Shown here: in pieces, positions 8,501 to 16,952 of the stretch
How the letters are laid out: every line of letters starts with the position of its first letter
Numbering within the stretch: position 1 is the first letter of the stretch
Source of the DNA: Baekduia soli
GTDB lineage: Bacteria; Actinomycetota; Thermoleophilia; Solirubrobacterales; Solirubrobacteraceae
Length of the DNA: 64,000 nt
Assembly: GCF_007970665.1 (NCBI RefSeq)
Contig: NZ_CP042430.1
Location: 2,170,001-2,234,000, forward strand
Direction of reading: 5' to 3'
Notes under the pieces: generated by a model
Told to the model about the DNA's origin: nothing
Database searches by the model: none
What the model saw: only the letters and a program-made list of their open reading frames with translations
Position numbers and translations under genes: made by a program

Positions 8501-10020
8501 ATGGGTCGTGTGCGGCGGTCAGCACTCCTCGCGGTGGTGCTCGGGCTCGCCTCCTTGGTGACGGCAGGCACTCCCGTCGCGGAGTCCACGGCGCCACCGA
8601 CGGCCTCCGTGTGCCCAATCGTGTCCTACCAGCGCGCGGCCGGTGGTTCGTACGTGTTGCAGCCGGTGCGATACGAGCGCGCCGGAGAGCGTGTGTGGGC
8701 GGCCTTTCGCTACAGCGATCGCCGCGGCAGGAAGGCCTACGTGTTCCGCCAGTACCCGTTGGTGGGCGGGCGGTTGAGGATGACCGCGGTCCGCGAGGGA
8801 CGTGTGGCCGGCGACGGCGTTGTCGCCACCTATGCTCGCTGGTGCGCTCCGAACCGTGCGCTGACGTCGCCGGTGCGGCTCGGGCGCTATGCCGACAGTG
8901 TCCCGCTGCCCGTCGCGTTTGCATGGCGGCTCCCGGGTCATCACGTCGCTCCAGCTCTCGACGGTCCTCCCGTCGGCGGTCTGGTCGGCGCGCAGTCCGC
9001 GGCCCCCCTGACGGCGCAGCCCCAGGCGCCCGTCATCGACGTACCGGGCTCCGAGGCTGCGTCATCGCCGGCGCCTGCACCTCCTGTGCTTCCGGCGCCG
9101 GGTCCGGTGGCTGCGCCGATGGCCACGACCAACACCGTGCTGGTGGCCGGGGATATCGCCGAGTGCGTCAACAACGCGACGGGCGACCCGTCGCAGGGTG
9201 AGCATCCCGGCAAGGGCGCGGTGGCCACCGGCCAGATGATCCGCGAGCAGATCGCTGCCGGCGGCATCGACGGCGTCTTCTCCTTGGGCGACCACGTCTA
9301 CGAGTCCGGGCTGCCCACCGAATTCCATGACTGCTACGAGCCGACCTGGGGCTCATTTCGCAACATCACCTTCCCGGTTCCCGGAAACCACGACTACCGC
9401 TGCGGCCAGACCGTCCCGGGCTGCCCGACGCCGGCCAGCGCGTACTTCGACTACTTCGCCGACCGAGCCGGCCCCCGGGCCGCGGCTACTACAGCTTCGA
9501 TCTCGGCGCCTGGCACATCGTGGCCCTGGACTCCGAGATCGACTCCTCGCCGGCGGCGGCCAGGACCTCGGCGCAGATGGCCTGGCTCAAAGACGATCTC
9601 GCCGCCCATCCCAACCGGTGCCTGGCGGCCATGTGGCACCAGCCGGCCTACAGCAACGACCCGCTGCACGGCGACGACCCCACGATGCAGGTCTACTTCG
9701 CCGCCCTGCATGACGCCGGAGCCGATCTCGTGCTCAACGGCCACGTCCATGCCTACGAACGCTGGGCCGAACTCGGCGCCGACGGCCTCCCACAAGCGGG
9801 CGGCACCCGCGAGATCATCAACGGCCTCGGCGGCGCCAACATCACCGCCGTCGACACCGGGCGCCCCGGCCAGGAAGTCGTCTACAACGCCAACTACGGA
9901 CTGCTCAAGCTGAACCTGGCCGCCGATGGCTACAGCTGGACGTGGCTCAACGCCCCCGACAACACCAGCCCCGGCGTCAGCGGCCAACTCGACGACTCCG
10001 GCACCGGCACCTGCCACTGA
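8501..10020 (+). pseudogene. Secreted metallophosphoesterase (purple acid phosphatase-like), frameshifted
   Basis: An exported calcineurin-type phosphoesterase. An N-terminal signal peptide (RRSALLAVVLGLASLVTAG) precedes an uncharacterised domain of about 100 residues and a Pro/Ala linker. The catalytic domain then shows the metal ligands in order: VLVAGDIAEC, SLGDHVYESG and VPGNHDY in the first frame. After a frame change it continues with IVALDSEIDSS, MWHQPAYSND and LNGHVHAYERW. The break is at a run of five C (9472-9476). Removing one C restores a GPGRGYYSFDLGAWH reading, so it may be a sequencing indel. ATG 8501 is preceded by TAGCGT (8488-8493), seven bases upstream, with no ribosome site: probably leaderless. 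Confidence 0.8.
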
Positions 10021-10222
10021 ACCTGCGCGCCTCAGGTCTCAGTGCGGTCAGGATGCCAAGCGAGCCGTGGCCCATGTGCTCGTCTGTCCCCTGCCGTTCC
10101 CGGCGATCACCCGCGACGTGCCGTGGGGCCTGCATGGACTACAGTCAGCACCCTTGCGGGACGTGAGGGCTCCGGCGGGGCCATCCTCGGACCGCGGTAT
10201 AGGCGACGAGGCTTCTATCGCG

Positions 10223-10555
10223 ATGACCGGCCATCCCGCTCCTGCACCTTTTGGGCTGTCACAGGACCTTCGCGACGACGGCACCACCGTCGTGTCGGTC
10301 TCGGGCGAGCTGGGCATCGTCTCGGCGCCCGTCCTGCGTGAGGCGCTGGACGTCCTGGCCGGCGAGCGGCGGACGGTGGTCGTGGACCTGCGCGAGGTCA
10401 GCTTCATGGATTCCTCCGGGCTGAACCTCTTGATCCGAGTCAAGCAGCGCGCCCACGGCGACGGCGGGTCCATCCGCGTGGCACCGGACATCCCGGCCCA
10501 GGTCGCCCGGCTCTTCGAGCTGACGGCAACGACGGACTACCTGCTCTCGGAGTAG
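10223..10555 (+). CDS. STAS-domain anti-sigma factor antagonist
   Basis: A 110-residue SpoIIAA/RsbV-like protein. The STAS core is visible: TTVVSVSGELGIVSAPVLRE, RRTVVVDLREVSFMDSSGLNLLI. The phosphorylatable serine is one of Ser64/Ser65 in MDSSG. Dephosphorylated members of this family bind a serine kinase/anti-sigma factor and release a sigma factor. No partner kinase lies next to it. ATG 10223 is chosen because the domain begins just after it; a clear ribosome site is missing. Confidence 0.85.
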   Translation: MTGHPAPAPFGLSQDLRDDGTTVVSVSGELGIVSAPVLREALDVLAGERRTVVVDLREVSFMDSSGLNLLIRVKQRAHGDGGSIRVAPDIPAQVARLFELTATTDYLLSE

Positions 10556-10616
10556 TCGGCCACGGACGGATCATGGCGGTCGAGCCGGTCGCCCCCTCCG
10601 CGTACAGTTCCGCACC

Positions 10617-10655
10617 ATGATGGCCACCACGACGCCGCGCATCGGGCGCGCATGA
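10617..10655 (+). CDS. 12-residue leader peptide overlapping the acyl-CoA synthetase start
   Basis: ATGATG at 10617 opens a frame MMATTTPRIGRA that stops at 10655. Its stop overlaps the next start as ATGA. TACAGT at 10603-10608 is eight bases before the first ATG, matching the leaderless-promoter pattern seen elsewhere here. The leader may initiate translation on a leaderless transcript and couple it to the synthetase gene, which has no ribosome site of its own. Confidence 0.45.
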   Translation: MMATTTPRIGRA

Positions 10656-12115
10656 GCGACCAGTCCGGCGCCGCGGCCGACGACCTGTTGGCCGACCGCA
10701 GCCTGCCCGGGCGCTGGGTGCGGCAGTGGGCGGCCGGTCCCGACCGCGCGCAGATCACCGACGTCGACGGCACGGAGATCTCCACGCTGCAGCTCGAGGA
10801 GCGCACGCGGCGCGCGGCCCAGGGGCTGATCGGGGCGGGGCTGGTCCCGGGCGACCGCGTGGTGCTCTCGGCGCCCACCTCGGCCGGCTTCGTGCAGGCC
10901 TACGTCGCCGCGCTGCGGGCGGGGCTCGTGGTCGTCCCGATGAACACGGGCTACACCCGGAGCGAGGTCGAGGCGGTCGTCTCCGACGCTCGGCCCGCCG
11001 CCGCGATCGTCGACAGCGACGAGCGCGCCGGCTGGATCCGCGAGGCGGCCGGACGCCCGGTCGAGGTGCTCGGCCCCGAGCTCCGGCTGCCGGAGGCGCC
11101 GGACGCCGTGCTGGACGCTGCCGCCGCCGAGGACATGGCCCTGCTGGTCTACACGTCGGGGACCACCGGCCGGCCCAAGGGCGTGCCGCTCACGCACGCC
11201 AACCTGCTGGCCAGCATCACGGGGGTCGGTCGTGCCTGGCGGTGGACGGCCGAGGACCGCCTGCTGCTCACGCTGCCGCTGTTCCACGTCCATGGGCTCG
11301 GCGTCGGCGTCAACGGGGTCCTGGCCCACGGGGCGGCGATGGACCTGCGCGCCGGGTTCGACGTCGCCGACGTCGCGGCGCGCGCCCGGTCGGGGCGGGT
11401 GTCGCTGTTCTTCGGCGTGCCGGCGATGTACCACCGGATCGCGGACGCCGGCGCAGCCGATGCCCTGCGGGCGCTGCGCCTGGTCGTCTCGGGCTCCGCG
11501 CCGCTGCCCGCCACCCTCGCGACGGCGATCGGCGACGCGGCCGGGCAGCTCCCGCTGGAGCGCTACGGCATGACCGAGACCATGATGTTGACGGGCAACC
11601 CCTACGACGGACCGCGCAGGCCGGGCACCGTCGGCGTGCCGTTTCCCGGCGTCGAGGTCCGGCTGGCCGCCGACGGCGAGATCCAGGTGCGCGGACCCAA
11701 CGTCATCGGCGCCTACTTCAACCGCCCCGACGCCGATGCCGAGGCCTTCACCGACGATGGGTGGTTCCGGACCGGCGACCTCGGCGAGCACGACGCCGAC
11801 GGCTACCTGCGGATCTCCGGGCGCAGCAAGGATCTCGTCATCACCGGCGGGTTCAACGTCCATCCGGTCGAGGTGGAGGACGCGCTGGTCTCCCATCCCG
11901 CCGTGGTCGAGGCCGCCGTCGTCGGCCGCCCGAGCGAGGCCTGGGGGGAGGAGGTCACCGCGGTCGTGGTCCTCGAAGGGCCCGTGTCGGACGCCGACCT
12001 GCGCACCCACGTCGCCCAGCGGCTCGCCGCGTACAAGGTGCCCAAGCGCTTCGAACGGGTCGACCGGCTGCCGCGCAACGCGCTGGGCAAGGTCCTGCGC
12101 CAGTCGCTGCGCTGA
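10652..12115 (+). CDS. Acyl-CoA synthetase / AMP-binding ligase
   Basis: A 487-residue ANL-superfamily ligase that activates a carboxylic acid as acyl-adenylate and transfers it to CoA. The P-loop signature YTSGTTGRPKG starts near residue 166, followed by LPLFHVHG, the aromatic motif YGMTE near 304, GWFRTGDLG, the hinge SGRSKDLVITGG and the C-terminal catalytic lysine in NALGKVLRQ. The compact size and the PLFHVHGLGVG signature resemble malonyl-CoA synthetases and medium/short-chain enzymes, but the acid cannot be assigned. Its ATG is embedded in the stop of the 12-codon leader frame. Confidence 0.9.
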   Translation: MSDQSGAAADDLLADRSLPGRWVRQWAAGPDRAQITDVDGTEISTLQLEERTRRAAQGLIGAGLVPGDRVVLSAPTSAGFVQAYVAALRAGLVVVPMNTGYTRSEVEAVVSDARPAAAIVDSDERAGWIREAAGRPVEVLGPELRLPEAPDAVLDAAAAEDMALLVYTSGTTGRPKGVPLTHANLLASITGVGRAWRWTAEDRLLLTLPLFHVHGLGVGVNGVLAHGAAMDLRAGFDVADVAARARSGRVSLFFGVPAMYHRIADAGAADALRALRLVVSGSAPLPATLATAIGDAAGQLPLERYGMTETMMLTGNPYDGPRRPGTVGVPFPGVEVRLAADGEIQVRGPNVIGAYFNRPDADAEAFTDDGWFRTGDLGEHDADGYLRISGRSKDLVITGGFNVHPVEVEDALVSHPAVVEAAVVGRPSEAWGEEVTAVVVLEGPVSDADLRTHVAQRLAAYKVPKRFERVDRLPRNALGKVLRQSLR

Positions 12116-12157
12116 GCGGCCGAGAGGACGGCGACGGACGCTCCGGTCCCGGGGAAA

Positions 12158-12174
12158 CCCGCACGCCGTGCGGG
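12158..12174 (+). terminator. Short hairpin downstream of acyl-CoA synthetase
   Basis: CCCGCAC-GCC-GTGCGGG, a perfect 7-bp stem 43 nt after the synthetase stop codon and 66 nt before the next reading frame. It could be a weak terminator or part of a leader structure for the sulfur operon; there is no T-run. Confidence 0.3.
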
Positions 12175-12240
12175 GCAGACCCCGGATGCCGCACGGCCGG
12201 CCGCGAGCGAGACTCCGGGCTCACGAGTCAGGAGGTCGAA

Positions 12241-12315
12241 TTGAGCATGGTCAACATCGGTCCGCTGTTCGGGGTCGGCCTGGGCCACCGCCCGCCGGCC
12301 GCGTCGGCGCGCTGA
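12241..12315 (+). CDS. 24-residue peptide upstream of the SQR-like gene
   Basis: TTG at 12241 follows GGAGG (12231-12235) at ideal spacing and opens a frame reading (M)SMVNIGPLFGVGLGHRPP, ending 10 nt before the SQR-like start. An internal ATG at 12247 is less well placed. The strong ribosome site suggests it is translated. It may be a short membrane-active or leader peptide coupling translation into the sulfur operon. Confidence 0.45.
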   Translation: MSMVNIGPLFGVGLGHRPPAASAR

Positions 12316-12325
12316 GCCCCCGGGC

Positions 12326-13594
12326 ATGTCACGGCGCATCGTCATCCTCGGCGGCGGGACCGGCGGCACGCTGGCCGCCAACCGGCTGCGCCGCGTCTGC
12401 GGCGCCGACGTCGAGATCATCGTGGTCGACCGCGACGACCGCCACGTCTACCAGCCGGGTCTGCTGTTCGTGCCGTTCGGGCTGGCCGAGCCCGAGGAGA
12501 TCGTGCGCTCGCGCCGTGCGCAGCTGCACGACGGCGTCGACTTCCGCCTGGCCGAGGTCGAGCACGTCGACGCGCCGGCGAGCACGGTCCACCTCGCAGG
12601 CGGCGAGACCATCGCCTACGACGTCCTGGTGGTCGCCTCGGGCGCGGCCCTGCTGCCCGAGGAGACCGAGGGCCTGGGCGGTGCCGGGTGGGGCCAGGAG
12701 GTCTTCACGTTCTTCGAGCTGGAGTCCGCGACCGCTCTGGCGGCCGCGCTGGCGGAGCTCGACCGCGGGCGGCTGGTGGTCAACCCGGTCGACATGCCGA
12801 TCAAGTGCCCGGTGGCGCCGCTGGAGTTCTGCTTCCTCGCCGACTGGTACCTCCGCGAGCGCGGCGTCCGCGATGCCGTGCAGATCACCTACGTCACGTC
12901 GCTGGACGCGGCGTTCACCAAGCCGGTCGCCTCGGCGCACCTCGCCGGGCTGCTCGCCGCCAAGGGCATCGCCCTGGAGACGGAGTTCGCCACGGGGCAG
13001 GTCGACGGCGCCCAGGGCCGCCTCGTCAGCTACGACGATCGCGAGGTGCCCTTCGACCTGCTGGTCAGCATCCCGCTGCACGGAGGCCCCGCCCACGTCG
13101 GGCGCTCGCCGGGCCTGGGCGACGAGCTGGGCTTCGTGGCCACCGACCCGCACACCCTGCAGGCCCGCGTCGCGCCGAACGTCTTCGCCCTGGGCGACGC
13201 GACCAACCTCCCGACCTCCAAGGCCGGGTCGGTGACGCACTTCGAGGGCGACACGCTCGTCGCCAACATCGCCCACCACCTCGCCGGCGAGCCCCTCGAG
13301 CCGTCCTTCGACGGGCACAGCAACTGCTTCATCGAGACCGGCTTCCACAAGGCGCTGCTCATCGACTTCAACTACGACGTCGAGCCGCTGCCGGGCCGGT
13401 TCCCCGAGCCCCACCTCGGCCCGCTGGCGCTGTTGAAGGAGTCGCGGATGAACCACATGGCCAAGCTCGCCTTCCAGTGGATGTACTGGCACGTGCTGCT
13501 GCCCGGTCGCGACCTGCCCGGCATCAGCCCGCAGCTGCAGCTCGCCGGCAAGGACCTCTCCCAGCTCCCCACCCTCCAAGGAGGACCACGATGA
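12326..13594 (+). CDS. Sulfide:quinone oxidoreductase-like FAD flavoprotein
   Basis: A 422-residue flavoprotein of the SQR/NDH-2 group. It has an N-terminal FAD-binding GGGTGG (residues 9-14), a second nucleotide-site strand DVLVVASGA, a second Rossmann half with VAPNVFALGDATNLPTSKAG, and a C-terminal membrane-binding region (MNHMAKLAFQWMYWH). Cys161 in IKCPVAPLEF and Cys334 in HSNCFIETG lie where SQRs carry the two redox-active cysteines; the third SQR cysteine is not seen. Expected role: oxidise sulfide or a persulfide carrier and pass electrons to quinone. It overlaps the DsrC-like gene by ATGA, so the proteins probably work together. Confidence 0.85.
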   Translation: MSRRIVILGGGTGGTLAANRLRRVCGADVEIIVVDRDDRHVYQPGLLFVPFGLAEPEEIVRSRRAQLHDGVDFRLAEVEHVDAPASTVHLAGGETIAYDVLVVASGAALLPEETEGLGGAGWGQEVFTFFELESATALAAALAELDRGRLVVNPVDMPIKCPVAPLEFCFLADWYLRERGVRDAVQITYVTSLDAAFTKPVASAHLAGLLAAKGIALETEFATGQVDGAQGRLVSYDDREVPFDLLVSIPLHGGPAHVGRSPGLGDELGFVATDPHTLQARVAPNVFALGDATNLPTSKAGSVTHFEGDTLVANIAHHLAGEPLEPSFDGHSNCFIETGFHKALLIDFNYDVEPLPGRFPEPHLGPLALLKESRMNHMAKLAFQWMYWHVLLPGRDLPGISPQLQLAGKDLSQLPTLQGGPR

Positions 13595-13908
13595 CGCCCG
13601 AGACCCTCGAGGGCACTCCGGTCGAGCTCGACGCGGAGGGCTTCTTCCTCCGTCCCGAGCAATGGACCCGCGACATGGCCGACGCGATCGCGCGCGAGAA
13701 CGGCATCGCCGAGCTCACCGACCGCCACTGGACGGTCATCGACTTCATGCGCACCACGTACCTCGACACCGGCTCGGCCCCGAGCATCCGCTCGCTGGGC
13801 AAGCTGTCCGGCGTCCCGATCAAGGAGCTCTACGGGCTCTTCCCCAAGGGCCCGGCGAAGCTCGCGGCCAAGATCGCGGGGATCCCCAAGCCCCGCGGCT
13901 GCATCTAG
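13591..13908 (+). CDS. DsrC/TusE-family sulfur carrier protein (single-cysteine type)
   Basis: A 105-residue DsrC/TusE/DsvC protein with the family pattern DAEGFFLRPEQWTRDMA, LTDRHWTVIDFMR and LYGLFPKGPAKLAAKIAGIPKPRGC. The penultimate Cys104 is the persulfide-carrying CysA. CysB, needed for the trisulfide chemistry of dissimilatory DsrC, is replaced by Ala93, so this is a TusE-like carrier rather than a sulfite-reductase partner. AAGGAGG stands just before the ATG, which overlaps the SQR-like stop (ATGA). It probably takes sulfur from, or hands it to, the neighbouring flavoprotein and DsrE-like protein. Confidence 0.88.
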   Translation: MTPETLEGTPVELDAEGFFLRPEQWTRDMADAIARENGIAELTDRHWTVIDFMRTTYLDTGSAPSIRSLGKLSGVPIKELYGLFPKGPAKLAAKIAGIPKPRGCI

Positions 13909-13919
13909 GAGGCGCCACC

Positions 13920-14429
13920 ATGGCCGAGACACTCGAACAGCCGCTCGCCGCGGCGACCGTGCGGCCCGAGACGATCGAGAAGGTGTCGATCGTCGTGTCC
14001 AAGGGGTCGCTGGAGGGCATCTACCCCGGCCTCATCATGGCCAACGGCGCCCGGATGGAGGGCATCGAGGCCAACGTGTTCTTCACGTTCTTCGGCCTCG
14101 ACGCCATCCGGCGCGGCCGTCAGGCCAAGATCAAGGTCGCGACGGTCGGCAACCCGGGCATGCACGTGCCCACCTGGCTCGGCGCGATCCCCGGCATGTC
14201 GGCGATCGCGACGAAGATGATGCAGCGCCAGATGGAGAAGCTCGACATCCCGCCGATCAGGGAGTTCGTGGAGCTCATCTCCGACTCCGGCGCCGGGCTG
14301 TACGCCTGCAAGGCCAGCGTGGACATGTTCAAGCTCACCGAACAGGACTTCGTCGACCAGGTCGACGGCGTGATGACCGTGGGCGAGTTCTACGCGCTGG
14401 CCGGCGGTGGCGAGATCATCTTCACCTGA
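13920..14429 (+). CDS. DsrE/F-like sulfur-relay protein (DsrE2 type)
   Basis: A 169-residue DsrE-family protein. The core contains KVSIVVSKGSLEGIYPGLIMANGA, VFFTFFGLDAIRRG, IPPIREFVELISDSGAGLYACKASVDMF and a C-terminal EFYALAGGGEIIFT. Cys130 in YACKASVDMF is the conserved sulfur-accepting cysteine of DsrE2 proteins. TAGGAGG precedes the ATG eleven bases after the DsrC-like stop. The SQR-like, DsrC-like and DsrE-like genes form a compact sulfur-trafficking operon without a TusA or Dsr reductase in view. Confidence 0.88.
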   Translation: MAETLEQPLAAATVRPETIEKVSIVVSKGSLEGIYPGLIMANGARMEGIEANVFFTFFGLDAIRRGRQAKIKVATVGNPGMHVPTWLGAIPGMSAIATKMMQRQMEKLDIPPIREFVELISDSGAGLYACKASVDMFKLTEQDFVDQVDGVMTVGEFYALAGGGEIIFT

Positions 14430-14489
14430 GCCGGCCGCGTCGCGGAGAGACGGTGCGCTCGCGTGCCGGGCGGCGACGGGCTCGGCGCC

Positions 14490-14915
14490 CTACAGCGCGG
14501 CGTCGCGCTCGGCGGTCTGGGTGCCGGAGAACGGCGGCGACCACGCCGGCTTGGAGCTGCACCAGATCTCCACCCCGACGTCGATCCAGGACTGGTCGTC
14601 CAGCGTTCCGACCTTGAGGAAGGCCAGACCGGGGTAGGCGCCGTGGGTGACCAGCGGCGACCCGCAGGCCGAGCAGAAGGTGCGCCTGGTCGGCTGACCG
14701 TGGTCGGTTCCGGTCGTGGCGTAGGTGGCCATCGTGTCGCCCTCCATCTCCAGGGCATCGGCGGGCACGCTGACGACGGCTGTGAACGCCGTGCCGGTCT
14801 GTCGCTGGCAGTCCACGCAGTGGCAGATGACCGCCTGCGAGGCCTCGGCGGTCACGGAGTACGTCACGGCGCCGCACATGCAGCGCCCGGTCAGGGTTTC
14901 GGGCTGGGTGTCCAC
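14490..14915 (-). CDS. GFA family zinc protein (glutathione-dependent formaldehyde-activating fold)
   Basis: A 141-residue GFA/CENP-V domain protein. The zinc ligands are visible: GRCMCGAVTY, ICHCVDCQRQTG and TFCSACGSPLV. The C-terminus has the usual KVGTLDD and hydrophobic tail (IWCSSKPAWSPPF). Many members are annotated as S-(hydroxymethyl)glutathione synthase, but the reaction is doubtful for most; treat it as a zinc-binding protein of unknown substrate. GTG 14915 is the best start by homology. It is divergent from the transglutaminase gene. Confidence 0.85.
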   Translation of the reverse strand: MDTQPETLTGRCMCGAVTYSVTAEASQAVICHCVDCQRQTGTAFTAVVSVPADALEMEGDTMATYATTGTDHGQPTRRTFCSACGSPLVTHGAYPGLAFLKVGTLDDQSWIDVGVEIWCSSKPAWSPPFSGTQTAERDAAL

Positions 14916-15040
14916 GGGCTCACTCTTCGGTCGGGGCAGCGACGGGTCATGCGGGGGGCGAGCATAGCCGCGCCTTCCTGGGACGGCGCGGCTGGCGTCC
15001 GCGGTCGCGGCACCGGTTTCCGTCCCGTTAGGCTGGTCCC

Positions 15041-16429
15041 GTGAGCGTCGCCGACCCTCAGGCGCCCGACACGGAGGCCGTGGCCACGCCCGCGGCGGCA
15101 CGCGCCGCCGACGTCGCGGCCGGAGCGGCGCCCGGCGGCCCGACGGGGTCGGCCGCGCGCGTCCTCGCGCTGCAGCGCACGGCCGGCAACCGCGCCGCCG
15201 CCGCGGCCGCCCGCCGCGAGCAGGCGGCGCGCCGGCTCGTCCAGCGCCTCGGGTACCCGCTGACCGCGAACCTGCCCAAGGGGGCGCCGAAGCCCGCCTT
15301 CGGGTCCGACGCCGACCAGCGCCGCTACTCCGTGGCGCAGTACGAGGCCATGTGGAGGGCCCAGGTCGGCCACCTCTCAGAGGACGAGCACGCCGACGTC
15401 CTGAAGGGCTGCATCGGCATCACCATGTTGAACCTGGGCTACGACTCGTCCAGGATCCCGCCGCTCAACGAGGTCTACGGGCGGTTCGACATCGCCCGCT
15501 CGGTGGCCGCGTCGCGCAACGCGGCGCTGGGGCCGATCGATCCGTCGGCGACCACCCAAGTCTGGGTCGTGTTCGGGATGCTCTTCTGGTCCAACCGCGC
15601 CGACGACGAACGCAAGCGCTTCAAGCCCGACCCGAAGGCCTTCCGGCCCGATCCGCTCACCAACCGCGTGGACATCTACCGCGAGATGTACAACTTCGGC
15701 GAGGGGCGCACGAGGGACTACACCAACTTCGACTTCGGCTTCTGGGACGAGGCGACCCAGACCTTCTGGCACGCCAACCACGGCACCTACAAGGGCCAGA
15801 AGACCATCGAGCAGATCTACCAGAGCACCCCGGGGCGCTTCGCCCACGCGTTCACGACCGCCACCGGGGAGGAGCGCGTCTCCTACGACGACTTCGACCG
15901 CGTCGTCTACGGCGTCGCGCTGACGACCATCCCGCCGGGGCAGCTCATCACCAAGGCCGAGCCCGTCACGTACTCGCGCGAGGAGCTCGTCTCCGCGTTC
16001 AAGGCGCAGGTGGCGCGCGGCAACTTCCCGGAGGCCGCCCAGCGCCTGCAGGGCTTCGACGACGCGGACATCAAGCGGATGGCCCGCGCCATCACGCACG
16101 ACGAGCGCCAGTCGATCATCGGTGCCGCCTACGGCGCGCTGCCCGGGTACGCCGACCGCGTCATCGACGCGCTCACGCTCGTCGACGACGAGCCTCCGCC
16201 GCGCGCGGTCGTCATCAGCGCGCTGGACCGCGCGATCGCCAACGCCGACTGGGCCGAGGTCGCGCTGCGGCTCAACGGCCTCAGCGACGGCGACCTCAAG
16301 CGCCGCGTGGCCAAGCTGAAGAAGGCCCAGCGCGCCGCCGTCGCCGAGGCCGCCCCCAAGGCGATGCCGGGCTGGTCGGACCGTGTCACCGACGCGATCG
16401 AGGCGGCCGAGGCGGCGGTCAAGACGTGA
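15041..16429 (+). CDS. Predicted contractile-injection-system effector with a microbial transglutaminase domain
   Basis: A 462-residue protein with three parts. Residues 41-53 hold VLALQRTAGNRAA, matching the LQRTAGN motif at the N-terminus of cargo proteins of extracellular contractile injection systems. Residues about 85-300 match microbial (Streptomyces-type) transglutaminase. Cys124 is in KGCIGIT, followed by LFWSNRADDERKRFKPDPKA/FRPDP, Asp231 in NFDFGFW, His244 in FWHANHG and DDFDRVVYGVALTTIP, so the Cys-Asp-His triad is intact. The C-terminus carries two repeats with LQGFDDADIKRMARAI and LNGLSDGDLKRRVAKL. Predicted role: crosslink or deamidate glutamines in a target cell. TAGGCT six bases before the GTG suggests a leaderless message. 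The stop overlaps the next gene. Confidence 0.8.
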   Translation: MSVADPQAPDTEAVATPAAARAADVAAGAAPGGPTGSAARVLALQRTAGNRAAAAAARREQAARRLVQRLGYPLTANLPKGAPKPAFGSDADQRRYSVAQYEAMWRAQVGHLSEDEHADVLKGCIGITMLNLGYDSSRIPPLNEVYGRFDIARSVAASRNAALGPIDPSATTQVWVVFGMLFWSNRADDERKRFKPDPKAFRPDPLTNRVDIYREMYNFGEGRTRDYTNFDFGFWDEATQTFWHANHGTYKGQKTIEQIYQSTPGRFAHAFTTATGEERVSYDDFDRVVYGVALTTIPPGQLITKAEPVTYSREELVSAFKAQVARGNFPEAAQRLQGFDDADIKRMARAITHDERQSIIGAAYGALPGYADRVIDALTLVDDEPPPRAVVISALDRAIANADWAEVALRLNGLSDGDLKRRVAKLKKAQRAAVAEAAPKAMPGWSDRVTDAIEAAEAAVKT

Positions 16430-16686
16430 ACCGCGCCGACCTCGAGGCGCGCATCGGCGAGCGGGTGACGCTCACCGGCCATGCGCGCAACGCGGCGGCC
16501 GGCGCGATCCTCGCCCTCGACGCGTTCCCGGTCTACGTCGGCGGGCTTCAGGCATGGCCGCAGGACGTGCTCGAGCGCGTGGTCGAGGTGAGCGGCACGA
16601 TCGTCGCGCGCCCGGGCGCGCCGGCGGGCGTGCACGGGCCCGGCGACGCGCTGGAGCTCGGCGATGCGACCTGGGCGGCGGTCTAG
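16426..16686 (+). CDS. Small OB-fold-like protein, candidate immunity protein to the transglutaminase effector
   Basis: An 86-residue protein whose GTG overlaps the effector stop (GTGA). Sequence features are GERVTLTGHARNAAAGAILAL, FPVYVGGLQAWP and a VVEVSGTIVARP strand, consistent with a small beta barrel. Short proteins of this VTLTGxARNA...VYVxGLxxWP type commonly follow toxin genes. The immunity role is inferred from the tight coupling and this resemblance. It has no signal peptide, so it would act in the cytoplasm. Confidence 0.6.
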   Translation: MNRADLEARIGERVTLTGHARNAAAGAILALDAFPVYVGGLQAWPQDVLERVVEVSGTIVARPGAPAGVHGPGDALELGDATWAAV

Positions 16687-16952
16687 CCGGCACGGCGCCG
16701 CGCGCCCGCTCGTACGCGGAGCGCCCGCTCGGTCGCCTCGGCGACGCGTCGGGCCGGCGCGCCGAGATCCACCTCGCCGCGGTCGTCGGACGGGGTATCG
16801 AGCGGGACGAGGACGCCCGCCGGTGGTCGCTGGCCATCGGGACCCCGTAGGGGACGCGGCCGGGCCGGCCCGTGACGATCGCCCGGGTCACCCATGAGCC
16901 GTCGCGATCGCTCCGCGGGGCCGCCCCGGGACGACGGTCGCCGGGCGGCGCC

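Noticed and set aside
14490-14915. Naming the GFA-family gene as a formaldehyde-detoxification enzyme
   Set aside because: Only the zinc-binding fold is supported by the sequence, and most family members lack that demonstrated activity.
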